A DNA stretch of 64,000 nt. It comes from Anisakis pegreffii. Lineage: Eukaryota; Nematoda; Chromadorea; Rhabditida; Anisakidae. The stretch lies in NCBI GenBank assembly GCA_035041965.1, contig JAPYMA010000617.1:92200-156199 (forward strand), read 5' to 3'. A program made the translations under genes and the position numbers. The notes beneath the pieces are model-generated. The model saw only the letters and a program-made list of their open reading frames with translations, searched no databases and was not told the origin of the DNA. Position 1 is the first letter of the stretch. Each line of letters begins with the position of its first letter. This document shows positions 1 through 13,360 of this stretch, piece by piece.

Positions 1-1570
1 AATTGAAGAGGCACTGGTTTCACAACAAGTAGGATGACGATTATTCAGTATATATTGTCGAGACAACAACAACGATAGGATGGATGGGTGTGGACGGACG
101 GATGAATGCATGGATGGATGGAATGCTACGGAAACAAAACTGCCGCACTGCATTCAACTAAATATTTTGCATACGAATCGAATCAACCACAAACACTTGG
201 GAATCAACTCATTGTCCACATAAGCGTTTTGTTTACTGAAATTCTTTAGTTGCCATAAATTTGAATTTAATCATTCGAGTAAACGAACCAATAAGTAACT
301 GATTAAATTCATAGATAACAATTAAATGCTAATTTCATAACGTGTCTGCACCACGAAACCGATACAAGAAGCTAAAAACGTAACTGATCGCATTGGAATA
401 CTCTCGCTGAGACCGTTTCTCGCCTCCAGACAAAACATCCAATTCACAACAACACTACGATTACAGTCTGCTTGTCGGTCCATCACATGCCAGTCATTGC
501 CGGCCACATAACACCGAGCGTTTTTTGTTTACGGATCAAGCAAAATAATTGTCCAATGATAGACTGAGATATTGAGTTTACGTGTGAGAAACTAAATTGG
601 TGGAGTAATTCGAGAAGCACTGACAATCGGCTCATAGTAAGAGCAACACTAGCAAACTCGCAACCAAAAACACATTTCAATAGACAATACAAAACTTTTA
701 TGGTTTATGTTCAGTGGGCGATATCAATGAAATGAAGCGATACATTTACAACATCGCTGATTGAGCACTATCATTTCATTTATTCATCAACAAAAAACAA
801 TAACAATTAAAAGCAAGCAACCAGCATTCGGTTTGTCTGATGATGTGTTGAACGTGTAGCAAACAGATAATAAGCAAACTGATAAGCTCAGGCCATCAAT
901 CATAACGTATTAACGGCCAAATAAAAAGAGAACTAAGAGCGCTGATTTGCGCTGATAAGAAAAGAGCAGCACATCAAAACAATTAATGTCATATGTCAAT
1001 CATCTACCCACAAATAAATCATAATATTCCACTGAGAACTACCTGTCTGTCTATCTATCGATATCCCGTCCGCACACACACACATTACCGATGAATTATA
1101 CCTCAGATATTCGGGGTTAACTGTAAGGTGGTGGTTGCATAATCAGGACGAAAAAGCTTACAAATGAACCGAGTTTAAGTAGTAACAGAGCTGAGAGTCA
1201 TCTCAGAAACTGGATGGATGAAAAACGAAAGGTTTCGAAGATGATTTATGACTACATTCGTCAGTAGGGGGCCAAAAAAAAAACCCGATGAAGAATGCGG
1301 TCAACAATTGAGCACATTCAATGTCAATAGAACGAACGCATGGGCGATAGATACTCAGATTTGAAATGCCTCTTAATATTTCTCGATAATGCTCGAAAAT
1401 GTCACTCTAACGAGGAATCCAATCACGTATTTTGTGACGACAGCTCGATGAGTTTTTATGCGGAATATTTCACTATTTTCGTAGACATAAATGAATGTTT
1501 AGTATAATTACACATCGCAAAATGTTTCGAAAAACCCAAAAAACAAGAATACTTTCCAGTAGTTTTTTTT
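1..1570. other. No gene seen
   Basis: AT-rich sequence with short repeats and a CA run near 1075-1084. Frames of 61 and 69 codons on the minus strand (322-692) carry no splice support or recognisable feature. Confidence 0.5.
78..122. repeat. Imperfect GGAT/GGAC tetranucleotide repeat
   Basis: Units of GGAT, GGAC and GAAT alternate across about 45 bases. This simple repeat family recurs in the window, often as ATGGATGG or GAATGAAT. Confidence 0.8.
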
Positions 1571-2154
1571 TCATGGCTCATCGATAAGATCGTATTCAAA
1601 AATCACAATGCAATCTTTTAAACTGCTCCAAACCTTACATTCAATGAATAACGAACGATAAGAGCAGCACTTCGTATGACAAGGAAGCAATTGATAAACG
1701 GTCACTGTCACATCAGTTAATCGCCATTGATACTGTGTTTTTTCCACGATATTATCAGTTCCCACTTTCAACGCTGTTGACGTGATTCTATTCGTGATCA
1801 TTTCAAAAACCATTACGTTTGCGATTGATATCATTGAAGTCAACTGATTTCAATGCTGATGTGAATACACATCAAACATGAGAAAACATCCACAAAACAG
1901 ATGTCCTTCATTCATAAACACTTTCCATAATACGACAACAAACAAAAACCGATGTGCTCGCAATCAAAGTACTTTCTAGGCATACTGCTTATTACATAAT
2001 ATATCGTCACGCCAGATTGCTCACCTTCAGATTGCTCATATGATTTCACCAGCGAAAACATCGCATCAACCAAACAAAATTCCTTGTTAGAAGCGCACTC
2101 AACTGACCACGTAACAGCGATCATATCAAAAGCAACAATATCAACAGTGTGCAT
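1571..2154 (-). CDS. Putative two-exon gene, unknown function
   Basis: Exon 1 (2154-1996) starts MHTVDIVAFDMIAVTWSVEC and ends TAT|GTAATA in phase 0. A 152-nt intron ends ATCAG, and exon 2 (1843-1571) continues in phase for 90 codons (…ALKVGTDNIVEKTQYQWRL…, then a Cys cluster LLPCHTKCCSYRS) to TGA. Codons in both pieces mostly begin with a purine, as in many real genes. No family recognised, no signal peptide or clear membrane helix. The acceptor is not pyrimidine-rich. Two neighbouring chance ORFs remain a possible explanation. Confidence 0.3.
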
Positions 2155-4971
2155 GAAACAAGAAATGATAAATTTGGAATGTTTGAAGATTCATCGTCAG
2201 TCGAAATTCAGTTCGTTCGCTTACCGCTCACCGTCAGCCAAAAACTGCTGGTGACAGCATTGTGAATTGTTATCGCGAATATTTTCCAATGCAAACACCG
2301 CATAAACTCGTATCGAAAATGACGAATGTTTTCAATCTTCGGTCTAGTATTTGTTCAATTAAGTAATCAAAAACCTTATCACTTTCATTCGCCATAATTC
2401 AAAAACAATTAATAATACTCACAATCAGAGAAAACTGGCAACGACATTCGCTGAATGTTCATTCATCAGTTCAACAATAAAGTGCTGAACTCATGAAATT
2501 AACAAAACAGAATTTGAAGGCAGCGCATTGAAATTACTTCATCGGATATCATGATGTTGTGACAAGCAATGAGACTATAAAATGTATCCTATTAGCACTA
2601 TCATACAGCTGGATAAAGCTCTGTATGAACTAATAACAACAGCTGAATTAACACATTTGGGAACGCCCTATTGCATAAGCTTCTAAAGTATGGCCTAAAA
2701 TTCGTAAGGAAAGCTATCCATAGTCGCAGAACAACAACGAACACACATGGGATTTCTTATCCGTATCAAATGGATATGAAGTGTTGAGAGAACATGACAG
2801 AAGGATAACTCAACGGAATGACTGAATAACTGACGGAATGAATGAATATTTCACAGAAATTATTCACAAAATCACATGAAATTTCACTTCGGAAGATATT
2901 TTACATGCTCGAATAGAATCTAAGCATTAGACACATACACACATACTGTACAAACAACACTTCACATGATTTTTAATAATATTATGGTGTTTGTGATCAA
3001 AAAGAACGGTGCGTTTGGTTATCGATTGCTCGAGACTGGGAAATGTCATGAATAACGTACAAGTGTGGAAACAACCACTAATACTCTCATAACATCGATT
3101 ACGCACCTTTGTCTCTTCTCCATCCGTGATTGAACAGTGAACATTTCTGAATATTAAATTCCATGTGACTGGGATGGATTCTTTTTTTTTTTGGTGTTCA
3201 AATCATGAAATTCATACAGTGAACATCCACATGGAATTCACTCAACGCCATTGAAACTTTTATAGGGAATGTAGTTGTTCAATAGAGAAGTTTTGTTTCT
3301 GACAATAATGTTCAAGTTAACTTACTAATACAATGATACTGTTCGTATGCAAATTGAAAAAAGTGAATGTGTAGGTGGATCCTTGAAAAATAAGTTGGAT
3401 AATAAGTTCCTCAGAGAGTTACTTTAGAGTATTTACGAAAGAATGCTTAATTTTCAAGTTACAAAACCAGGTAATAATTCCAGTTCAGATAATACTAACG
3501 CAATCCTCAGAAACTGTTGTTGATCAACATCGATGTATTCAATTCCTGTTATGTCTGTTAAACTAGCCCAAATTGCTGAGCGTTAGTTTATGAATTCATT
3601 GAATGAGTTCATGAATGGTCGTATGATCATTTGATCAACCTTAGCTGTGATTTATTGCTAGCAAATGTCTAGAAATGTTGGCATAAACAAGTTTGACGGA
3701 AAAAGTTTAACTGCTTGATGACGGGAGTGTTTTGGGTGTGTGCTTCAACAAACGATTGAAACGAAAGTATTGTTGATTAATGACAATGCAGTGAAAGGCC
3801 ACTTCAACGATACAACGTGAATAATTAATTATCTTATATGGTGATTATCATTATGAATTAATGATCAACAAATGATATTTCTCTGATCCGTTAGACGGCA
3901 AATTTCAAGTATGCATGAATGCATAGTGACAAATTGCGATTAGTGAATTGAATGATAAGAATGGATGGATGGGATGGGCAAGTATTGTAATAATAATACG
4001 AATCGCATATCACAGTCTAGCTCGTTAATCGCAAAATCGCATTATTCTGACGACGACGACGACGACGATGATGATGATGATAGATGTGATGAAAAATGTT
4101 GCGATATGGCCGCAATAAGATGCCATAATAACAGTCAAATTACAAATTCAGTGTGCTGACGACACATACACGACGACGTGTCAATTGAAAAAAAAAACAA
4201 CCAATAATGCAAATTTTGCATTCATTCGTCACAAAGCGTTCAACTTCAAGCGAAACTTCCTTCTGCTTTTGACAGCCAAGAAGAAGGCACTTACATTCAA
4301 ATTTGAATATTTCATTATCGCTTCATGTAAAAATCTGAAATTGACTCGAGAAATCGGGAGAAGATTCAGCTTAAAACTGAGTGAATTTATGTCAATTTAT
4401 TTTTCTCGAAGCTCCAATCGAACAGTACTGCTCATAGATCAATGCAAAATGTTGAGAGTGAGACTAACTTAGCGGAAAATTTCATTTGCAAAGAAATTTT
4501 TTGCTAAAGAATTGACGACGATTCGTTGAAACTGATGAATGATTCGTTCAGTTGGCACACCACAAATGAAATCACTTCTAAGCGGAGTGATACACGTATA
4601 TGCGCATTTATAAACGCAGGTGAATACACGTCAATGTAGATGAGTGATTCTCTTCAGAAAATGATTGAAAGTTTTGTTTACAATGAACAATTGCGTTAAC
4701 AATCGAATGGCACCAAAAAAAAAACAACTTCATCAACATCGAACATCAGCACAATCACTCAATACCAATGCCATCAGCATTAATTCTTATACTCTCCGAA
4801 CAAATTTTTTGGTGAGACGATGATACGATCACAAGTGTTAGATTTATGACGGCACAAGTCGTCTGCTACTTTTCATGCTGCCATTAATCTTCTCTATGCC
4901 AACAAAACTACTTTCGGAACTATTCAACGTTTCAGTGCTGTCCCCAATGATAAAAACACTGAAATTTATCA
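2155..4971. other. No convincing gene
   Basis: Homopolymer A runs and the (GAC)n(GAT)n repeat. A 95-codon Lys/Phe-rich frame at 4185-4472 on the plus strand is unsupported. Confidence 0.5.
4049..4083. repeat. (GAC)n(GAT)n microsatellite
   Basis: Six GAC units followed by GAT units. In one plus-strand frame it reads as a run of Asp within an unsupported 64-codon ORF. Confidence 0.95.
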
Positions 4972-5217
4972 TCATTTCATGCTGAATGCACGAAGAACTT
5001 TTTCCATATTTTCACATCGTTGTCCTTTCAGCACTCCTCTCCTTCCTTGTAAACTAGAACCGAGTCGAGTTAGTAAATCATAAATTGTCACTGAAGCACT
5101 GAAGATCGCAAAATAGATCAGGCCTTGGAATAGGCACAAGATACAGTGCTTGTCAACGACCCTATCAACCGGTTCACCTTGAATGACTCTCTTGAATCCG
5201 TTCGCTCCGGCGGACAT
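4972..5217 (-). CDS. Putative 81-residue small membrane protein
   Basis: Complete single-exon frame from an ATG with an in-frame stop eight codons upstream. It has a polar, charged N terminus (MSAGANGFKRVIQGEPVDRV), one hydrophobic segment at about residues 25-48 (CILCLFQGLIYFAIFSASVT) and a basic tail (QGRRGVLKGQRCENMEKVL). This would fit a single-pass protein. It could equally be one exon of a larger gene or a chance ORF. No family recognised. Confidence 0.33.
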   Translation of the reverse strand: MSAGANGFKRVIQGEPVDRVVDKHCILCLFQGLIYFAIFSASVTIYDLLTRLGSSLQGRRGVLKGQRCENMEKVLRAFSMK

Positions 5218-8200
5218 ACTTTTGAAATGTACCGCATCTCAATGCACTATCACACCTTGTAGAGCAAAAAAAAATACAGCAGCATGGAACATCAGATAAA
5301 ACCGCTACCTGCTCTAAGATGCAAATACAGAAGAGAGAATGTAATTCCATGGCGCTAATCGAGAATCACTTAATCGATCATGTTGGAAATATTTCATAGC
5401 GGTACAATTGATGGAACAGATTTCATATGTCAATCTTTCGAATCATTTGAAAGGCATAAATGATTCAGTTATATTTCAAAAGAGACCCTTTTGAATGAAT
5501 TGAGTCGAAATCGATTCTAAAGCGGTTTTGTAATTGTTGACCACTGCAAAATACCTTGCGATGTTTTTTTTGCGCATTTCACAGTGCTATGGAATACTTA
5601 TGCTATGGAATATTTTTATGTAATGAAAGCATGAAATACCATTCACAGAAATACTTTACGAACTGTACGATGCAGTCCTACTGTATTGTGCGTGCTGTCT
5701 GGAGAGATACGAACGCAACAACGGCAAGTCGAACTATCGCTGAGGCATTCCTATCTCGAGTAGGTATATTATATAATAGAACTGCATCAATACAGAGATA
5801 TTACAGTTTGGAACCGAAAAAAAAATGGTGAAGTTGAATAAAATTGCAAGAATGTGGTACGAAGAAAGAAAAATGGGGACAACGCCTCGCTGAGCTTATA
5901 TAAACAACAAGACAAGAGGTATTTAATTCGATTACGAAAAAAGCTTTTAGAGCAACGAAAAACCACAAACAAACAATCAAACAAGACATCAAGATTTTTA
6001 AATGCATTTTGAGGAAAATTCTGATCTTTTTTACATTGAACAATTTCAATGCGAACAAATTGCTTTCGTCGGTTTTTGCATTCGTTTCTTCATTCGTTTC
6101 TTCGGGACATTGTGTAAGGAATGAGAAAAGTGGAACGAAACATATTGCAAGTTGCCGTTGTGTTAAATAAATTGCTGGTGCAGTATTAGTCTAATGAACT
6201 TTGTTACAAATTCCACGAAGTTTTTACAGGGTGTATTCATCGGAACAAGATGAATAACATCCGTTCCACCAAAATCTACATCAGCATCGTCCGTCACTCG
6301 TTCCAACCTCTTCACTGTCACAATACTGACGAAGAGCGTTTAAGAAAACGAACATTCAAACGCTCAGTTCTATTCATCCAAATGAAATTGTTTCTCAAGC
6401 AACTGATCATTATTTAGGCAGCTAGCGAACACGAAATTTTCGAATCTTTTCATTTGAATTCTGAAAACAACACAAACATTCCTTGAAATCAACGTTTTTA
6501 GGTTGCTTTATGAGCCACTATGTAACCAGCTCAGAGTTTGTTATCATATCATTCGAAGCAACCAAAACAACTTCACATTAGCTCATAATACGAAGAGAAT
6601 ATCCTCGAATATAGCTAAAATCCAGAAAAATCAGTCAATTAGTGAGCGAAAGATGGAAATTCGAATCTTTGTTAGATCAAATGCTTGGATTAGGTGGCAC
6701 TGGAACAGGCTTTGGGTATCGTTGGTGGCGAGAAAAAAAAAGAACTGATGTGAGCGACTCTCATTGAAAAGTGATGAATGAAAAAACGTTTCAAAACTCC
6801 TTAATCATTCTTCAAACAGACTGCATAATTGATCGCTGCCTTCCTTAATAGTTGTTCCAGTGGCTGACCTGGTCTGGAAAATATGCCTGATAGTAGTGTG
6901 ACCGGGTCTCTGTGCTCGATCCAACTAATGAATAATAAGCAAGCAACCGAACAGAACAGTGAAAAAGTGGAATAAAATGAGACTGGTGATTTGTGATCAG
7001 CTGATAGCTAAGCTATCGGACAGGAATTGATTTCGGAGAATTATCGGTTCGAGCTGATATCATACTGCTTGTTATAAGTGAGTTATGCACTAGAGCAATC
7101 AACAGATTTGAAGTAAAAGAACATTACAATGAGTGGGCATTGAGCAGCAGTAACTACTACTGATGATACGTGGAAGAGGAGTTGGAAATTTAAAATATGC
7201 AATATTGAATAACGGATGTAAAGTGCACGTTGACAACGTCATAAACATATTTGATGAATTAATGCACTGCTTCAAATTGTATTCATCCAATCGTCAATGG
7301 AAGTGATGATTTTTGGTACGGTGAATTGATCTGAGACGTGATATGAGATCGATTCAGAACAATGCCATTCAAGACTTATTGAACAAAAAGCGAGAAGTAA
7401 TCACTAGAAAAATGTTGATACTGTATGCATCTTGCTGAAACTTTCTCACAAAGGATGAACGATTACAATGATCGCTGCCACAGATAGAAATTGTGGATTA
7501 TATTGTCAGCTATAGCAAAAATGAGTCAGTTTTCGATGATACGAATACAATTTCGACAGCACTGGATTTTATCAGTTCTTCATTTACTTCTCTGAAGCAT
7601 TCAACTGCCAGAGTCATTCGGTCGAAGTATCATTCGTGCTATGGCTGTGTATCATTGTATGTGTGATATCCACACGCAATGGGATTAGAACTAAACTGAA
7701 TTTAGCTGAAAAATGAACATAAACCAATAGAATAACGATTGAAATCTGAATGAATTCTGATGTCCTACACAAAAATTACAGTATCGAACTCAACTTCTCG
7801 AAACTCCTCCAAAAGAAAGCAGTCATTAGTCATGAACTGACGTTAAGCATTAGCAGCGACAAAAATGACAAGAAAGTATGCATCAACGAGCAGTTATGTA
7901 CTACCATGACTGTGGACAACTACAAGCAATGACAGTAAAGGGACTACTAGAGAACTGATATGACATGGTAGAACACTACCACATCATGAATCGGCATTTG
8001 ATCAGCATGAGGACACTCAATCGAACTAACTATCTAGTTAGTTCTACCGTAGCAGCACCAGCACGAGCAGCAGCAGTAATACTATGGAACAGCACTGAAG
8101 CATTGAAACACTGAGGAATGAACGATTTCGAGATGTTCGCTGTGATTTTATTGAATGAATTGTACACGACGACGTTAACAATACGAACGAAGTTACTTCG

Positions 8201-9476
8201 TCTAAAACTTGAGCAAAATAAATTCATCAATCTGTTTGTTTATTATTTACACAAAGAATTCAGCTGAATAGATGACTGAACTGCTCATCGTGGCTGTTGC
8301 TGTTGTGCTGTTGTTATTATTATTATTGTTGTTGTTGATGAACACACAAATTCTCAACGATTTCTAATTCATTTCTGCTTTTGTATAGCGAAGACGCTGA
8401 ATATCTTAGCTCATTCCTCCATTAAGTTGGGATTTACACACTCATCCGCGATCATTATCATCGTCGTCGTCAACATACTGCTCATCTATCATCGATCAAA
8501 ATACACCCACCACCATCCGCTGAGTTTAAACTCATTGATTGGTGGTGATTGCATGCAGCCAGCCAGCATTCCTATCACCGAACGAACGCAAATTGAATAA
8601 GTGAATCGATAGGAATACATTTCTCACATTCACTGATCGTAGCGTGGCGATAGAAATTGCTAATTCGATAGCTTCTGGTGCATTCGTCAAAAATCATCAT
8701 TTCGGCAGGAAACTTCGAGATCCCTATCGAAATTTTGGAATATAACATATTGATGATGAATTTTCCGTGCTATGTAATTGGGATTTCACGAAATTTTCTC
8801 GGATTGTCCCGAAAATGATTGTAATTCTCAGTAGATATGCAACAGTGAAGTGTTGAAGTTCTTGTTGATAATAAATCGGAAATATTTTAGAGGAATGCGA
8901 GATATGAAGGTGATTTGTAGATTGATTTGTCAAACGGTATCTTCTAATTGGGTGCTATCGCGCTCATAAACTTTATGACCACCACTACTAAATGCCGAAT
9001 ATAGAGAGGCGATTTGCACGATTCAAGTGGAAAATTGGTGTCAGGTGAAGGTCAACCAAATCGGTTTATTTCTAATTTATACACCGTGATATTGATACGC
9101 ACAATACGTCTGATCTTGTCAGCTTACCGTAATCCGTAAGTGATATTCATACATCCCGCAGTAACATTCATAATATGCACACCTTGATCACTAACCATGC
9201 GTAATACTACTGACACAACTGTAATATATTACTGATGACAATACATTATTCATAATGTGCAAACTAGTGAAAACATTCTGATGCGAAAACTAGCAACAGG
9301 TCTCGCTCGGTTTTCATAGGTTTCGACACAGCATTAGGAAAGCTTTCATTTTAAACGTTGATATCCAACAGGACATCACTAAAATGTGTTCTTGACTTGT
9401 GATCAAATAGATGATCAAATAGGATTGACCAGGGATATCCTATTCAATCGAGGGAACAGGATCGATTCATAACGAA
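5218..9476. other. No convincing gene
   Basis: Several frames of 60-91 codons, none with splice or domain support. The trinucleotide repeat at 8290 lies here. Confidence 0.5.
8290..8339. repeat. Mixed GTT/GCT/ATT trinucleotide repeat
   Basis: About 50 bases of TGCTGTTG, TTATTATTATTATTG and TTGTTGTTG units. Confidence 0.85.
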
Positions 9477-9808
9477 ATGTCGGAGAGCGAAGTTGTGGAT
9501 TTGGAGAAATTACCGAATTCTCTCGTGATTTGTCAGATTTGACTTACTAAAAAACTATTCGAATAATTATTATCACGAAGAATTTATGACGGCACCACTG
9601 AAGAGCACTTAAAACAAGGGTGTGCAATATAGCTTGAAGAAGGCTGCTGAATCGGAGCCAGTCGTTGAAGTGCAGACAGAATCGAGTCGCGACATATCGA
9701 TAGTCACTTATGATGATGAGTGGTTTGGCAGTGATGATGCCAGCCGGTAGTGCAATGCGCTTTGGAATGTGTTTGACAATTTTCAGAGGAGATGAGCAAT
9801 TTGAATGA
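9477..9808 (+). CDS. Calcipressin (RCAN)-like locus lacking the central domain; possible truncated gene or pseudogene
   Basis: An ATG at 9477 opens MSESEVVDLEKLPNSLVICQ, which matches the N terminus of RCAN proteins in pattern (V-D-L-x-x-L-P, a hydrophobic residue, Cys). Downstream, an open stretch from 9619 reads GVQYSLKKAAESEPVVEVQT, matching the RCAN C-terminal pattern G-x-x-Y-x-L...P-x-V-x-V. It then runs ISIVTYDDEWFGSDDASR to a donor (CG|GTAGTG), a 40-nt intron (9747-9786) with a perfect TTTTCAG acceptor, and GDEQFE plus stop at 9806-9808. RCAN inhibits calcineurin, but its RRM-like core of about 100 residues cannot fit in the 76-94 nt between the pieces, which carry stops in the relevant frames. 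The first donor (9525 or 9532) and second acceptor are weak. A 124-codon antisense frame covers 9547-9921. RCAN resemblance is from memory, not an alignment search. Confidence 0.33.
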
Positions 9809-12275
9809 GGGTTAATATTTGCAAATAGCAATCGCATAAAAATATACACATATGTCTTCAAAATACCGGTCTTGTTTTTCTGCTTCTCATTTACAAGAAA
9901 ATGACGAGGATGTGTGTGCATTACTTAAAACACAGCCAATTCGCTATGTCTCGATGAAAAAATCGATCGAAATGATGGACTGAACACTCCAAAGAGATGC
10001 TACAATGTATATACCCACCCAGAAATCGACTTAAAAATAAGTCAGCAGTTGAAATTATTCAATAAAATTATGTAAAATTCCACAGGAAAAGAGTCGATGT
10101 TTCAAATCTGTTTCTCAAGTTCTCAAATTTCAATTTGTCAGCATTCTCCTATTTCCACCTTCCACATCGTTGCTGCTATGTGCGCTCCAGACGATGGAGA
10201 TGAGATGTTCAATACGCAAACTAAACAAAACAAAAAATTCGCAGCCTACTTTGTCCTGTAAACTAACCAAAACATGACTACAGAATAGAACAGCGTCAGG
10301 GATGATGAGTTTCATAAAATACAGTAACCTTCGGCCAGTAACAAAAATTATTCGTCAACATGAAGCATATTGCACGCATATGGTGATATTATGGTTTCTG
10401 TTTGTGATATCACATATCAAAAACATTTATTCATTTTGCTTTGAAAATACACTAACACCAAACGATGGAAGAATTGATTCATATTCGCTTCTCATTCCAC
10501 ATTCCACTGTCAAAAAAAGACAACTTTCACTTTCGAATAAACATCAATTATTTCAAACAATTATTTTGTTTCTCTCAAAATCTCATCTCTCTGGATCAAT
10601 GATCTATGAAATCCACTTTCGTTTGGGAATGTTTTCTGAACATTTTCACGATTTCGAATCAGTGCACTCTTACGAAGCAACGAACAAACTCTCTGTAAAA
10701 CTCTGCACTTTTAATGAAAAATGGGACTTTTGCCGAAAAAAAAGGTTTGCCTTGTGGAATTCTTCAAAGAGAATATAAAAACTGAACGAACGATATGAAT
10801 TCGAATAGAATGATTCGGAAGAACACGCATAAATCACTACTATACGGTATTATACAGTATATGTATAATGTGCAAGCAGCACAACGTTCTGTTGCAAACG
10901 CACACCAAATGCATCACTCTAAAATTAAGCACAATCGAGAAGAGGATCCGAATGAAACGGATCGTTGGCAAACACAAAAACAATTTGAAAAATGGCATCA
11001 ATTTGGCTATTAATAGATGAGTTTGTTGTGCTCCAGTTGACTCTGATCGATGTTACAAATGAAACTGTAACTTAGTTAAAATGTTGAAGCATAGCAAAAA
11101 CAAATGCAACTTGACAACAATAACAATAACAATTACAGCACCAGAAAATGTAAGTTGTGCTCGCTCACATTTTCACGTCTCATCGCAATGTTTTATACGA
11201 ACAGATTGTTGGTGCGGTGTAATTTTTCATTGAATCGACGAATATTGGTAAATTTTTGCAACGAATAATTCTCAAAAATACATTTTTCACATCAACTCTA
11301 GACACTCTCAGGTTAGTTTCGTTGCTATTCAGGCAATATTTTGCAATCGTTTAACAGCAGGAGAGTACCAATTATTTTTGGGGTTTTGAATGATTGTTCT
11401 CCGACAACGAAGAAAACTTGCACTTGCAAAGGAAATAATATACGCATGAATTTCGAATAGAATGTGAAGAAAATTTTTGTGAGCATTGAAAAATAACAAT
11501 TAGAGTCGTTTGAATTTCCCAGCTGTGTAAGCATAAAAGTCTAATTGTAAGCTAGACTCGAACATCGGAAGGCACTTTCATCGGAGCCATACTTTGTATG
11601 AGTGATGACTGCTGCAACAATGAGCTGCTGCTTATTCCTCTCGTTGAAATGTTACAATGACGGATGGGAATTGCTATTTGATTGTGTCTGATCAATGAAA
11701 CATTCAAAAAAAAAAAACGGAACATCTTCTCTTTTACGTCTTGAAGAAGTGAAAATGTGAGTGGATGGAAAGAAATAGTTTATGAAAAAATGAGCAAAAG
11801 CACCACACAGTGAACATACGAGTGGAAATTTCGCAGGCATTTATCGTTAGCAACCAAAAATTCTTTGCATTTGTAGTTTAATTCGCCATCAAAACGACAC
11901 GAATAATGTTGCAACGGAACTGACTATGAGCAAGAGAATGTGGCTGGCTGCACTATAATAGAATGAATCCAACTGAAAGTGTTCAATCAGCACGAGGTTC
12001 AGTTCAACGTCAAGATTAAATTCAACTCCATTCGCGATGCATGCGACGTGCACACAACTTGCCCAAAGCAAAAACTCCGCACAGCTATGCGAAAATTTCA
12101 AGGCATTCGATTCATTCATTCAATTCGACAAACAAACAAAAACCAACCAACGGCATCACATTTTGATAACCATTTGAAATAGGAGTTTAGTTCGAACAGG
12201 AAGGCCACAATTAAACTGGATGCCACACTTCTGAAATGCATTATTTTAAGTATTTAATCAGAAACTGAAAAAGGC
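9809..12275. other. No convincing gene
   Basis: Contains a 158-codon plus-strand frame (10302-10778), long for chance in this window but rich in Ser, Phe, Ile and Lys, without a domain. Overlapping frames lie at 11889-12182 on both strands. Confidence 0.45.
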
Positions 12276-12382
12276 GATAGGACACACGAGTCTAGCGATA
12301 AATCATCATCAGTTGAGCGAGCGACAACGGAGATATGACAATTTGATAAAGTTATCGGAGGATATGATGGAGTGATAAGATA
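12276..12382. promoter_or_regulatory. Cluster of GATA motifs
   Basis: Eight GATA cores on either strand within 107 bases (12276, 12297, 12332, 12345, 12353 reversed, 12361, 12374, 12379), including a tandem TGATAAGATAAG. GATA factors bind such sites; whether this acts on the model at 12424-12886 or on anything else is not known. Confidence 0.25.
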
Positions 12383-12423
12383 AGGGTGATCAATTAGGTT
12401 CACTGATCAATATGTCACAAAAC

Positions 12424-12886
12424 CTTCAAAATGATCCCTGTCAAATGATATATTGAATGATTCCTGCTTCCCAACTTATTAATCAGAGTTGGGGAGAGAT
12501 TCTTTATCTCCCACAAACTGTCAGCCCTCGTCTCAGCCAAGTGATTTTCAGCGAGACTTTTTGAACAAAACTCCGAGTTTGAACAACACTTGAAAAGCAA
12601 ATACCTACCTCATTATGGAAGATTTCGCTAGATCAAGCGCTTGGTAGCAAGATACATCGTCGTAAAGTGTTTGCAGAGATAACTTCATTGGATTGCTCAG
12701 CTCAGCAATTGCCGATGAGGACGTCAATGCGGTGGATGTCGCTGAAATTTCAATCTCAATCCAACTGATCTCAAAAATCTGCCGAGATCGCTCATGCTCT
12801 CTCCCGGTACTGTACCTTGTCGCAATATTCAAGTAAACTGATGAATTATTCACTCCGGAGAAACCATGGGTTGGTTCAAATGCCAT
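12424..12886 (-). CDS. Putative two-exon gene downstream of the zinc-finger gene, unknown function
   Basis: Starts at an ATG in good context (CACAAATGGC). Exon 1 (12886-12609, 92 codons) begins MAFEPTHGFSGVNNSSVYLN and is rich in Ser, Ile and Glu; it ends at a strong donor, ATGAG|GTAGGT. After a 91-nt intron, an acceptor CTGACAG in matching phase opens exon 2 (12517-12424; LWEIKNLSPTLINKLGSRNH...), which ends AAG|GTTTTG, so further exons are likely. No domain recognised. It follows the zinc-finger gene on the same strand by about 475 bp. Two AATAAA hexamers just before its ATG could end the upstream transcript. An open frame this long can occur by chance here; the start context and matching phase are the support. 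Confidence 0.38.
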
Positions 12887-13360
12887 TTGTGAAGCTAATT
12901 TTATTCACTGATACCAATTTTATTCGAACTGGTCAACTCTAATGTCGCATGAGTGAGTCAATTGCAAATTCATTTCGAAAACTGACTGAGTACTGAATGA
13001 TTCATTGAAATTGATAGATATGGAACCAAAAGTGACTAATTTCGATTTCGAAAAATTTCGAATTTTATGACTGATGATACAGAATGACTGTTGCAATCAT
13101 ATGATCACCTATCCACCGAAAAAACAATCTTTGATTTACAGTAACAATCGAGCTGATCAGAACTCGAGTTTAATGCGGTTTCAGAAAAAGTTTCGCAGTG
13201 AAATCGCCCAAGAAAAAGGGCCACGTAATTGTTTGAAATTCTTTCATGATGAGTCATTAGAGATGAAAAGGTGACTTATAATAAAAATGATTTGTGTAAA
13301 GTTTCACAGTAAATAGCGCTAAACTTAAGACTGGAAGTAATATGATAATCACCTAGATGC

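Noticed and set aside
9547..9921. 124-codon minus-strand ORF
   Set aside because: Lies opposite the plus-strand calcipressin-like pieces; the plus strand has a clean intron and acidic coding-like sequence, so this is treated as antisense shadow, though not excluded.
10302..10778. 158-codon plus-strand ORF
   Set aside because: No domain, no splice context and composition that follows the local base bias; about as long as the longest chance ORFs expected here.
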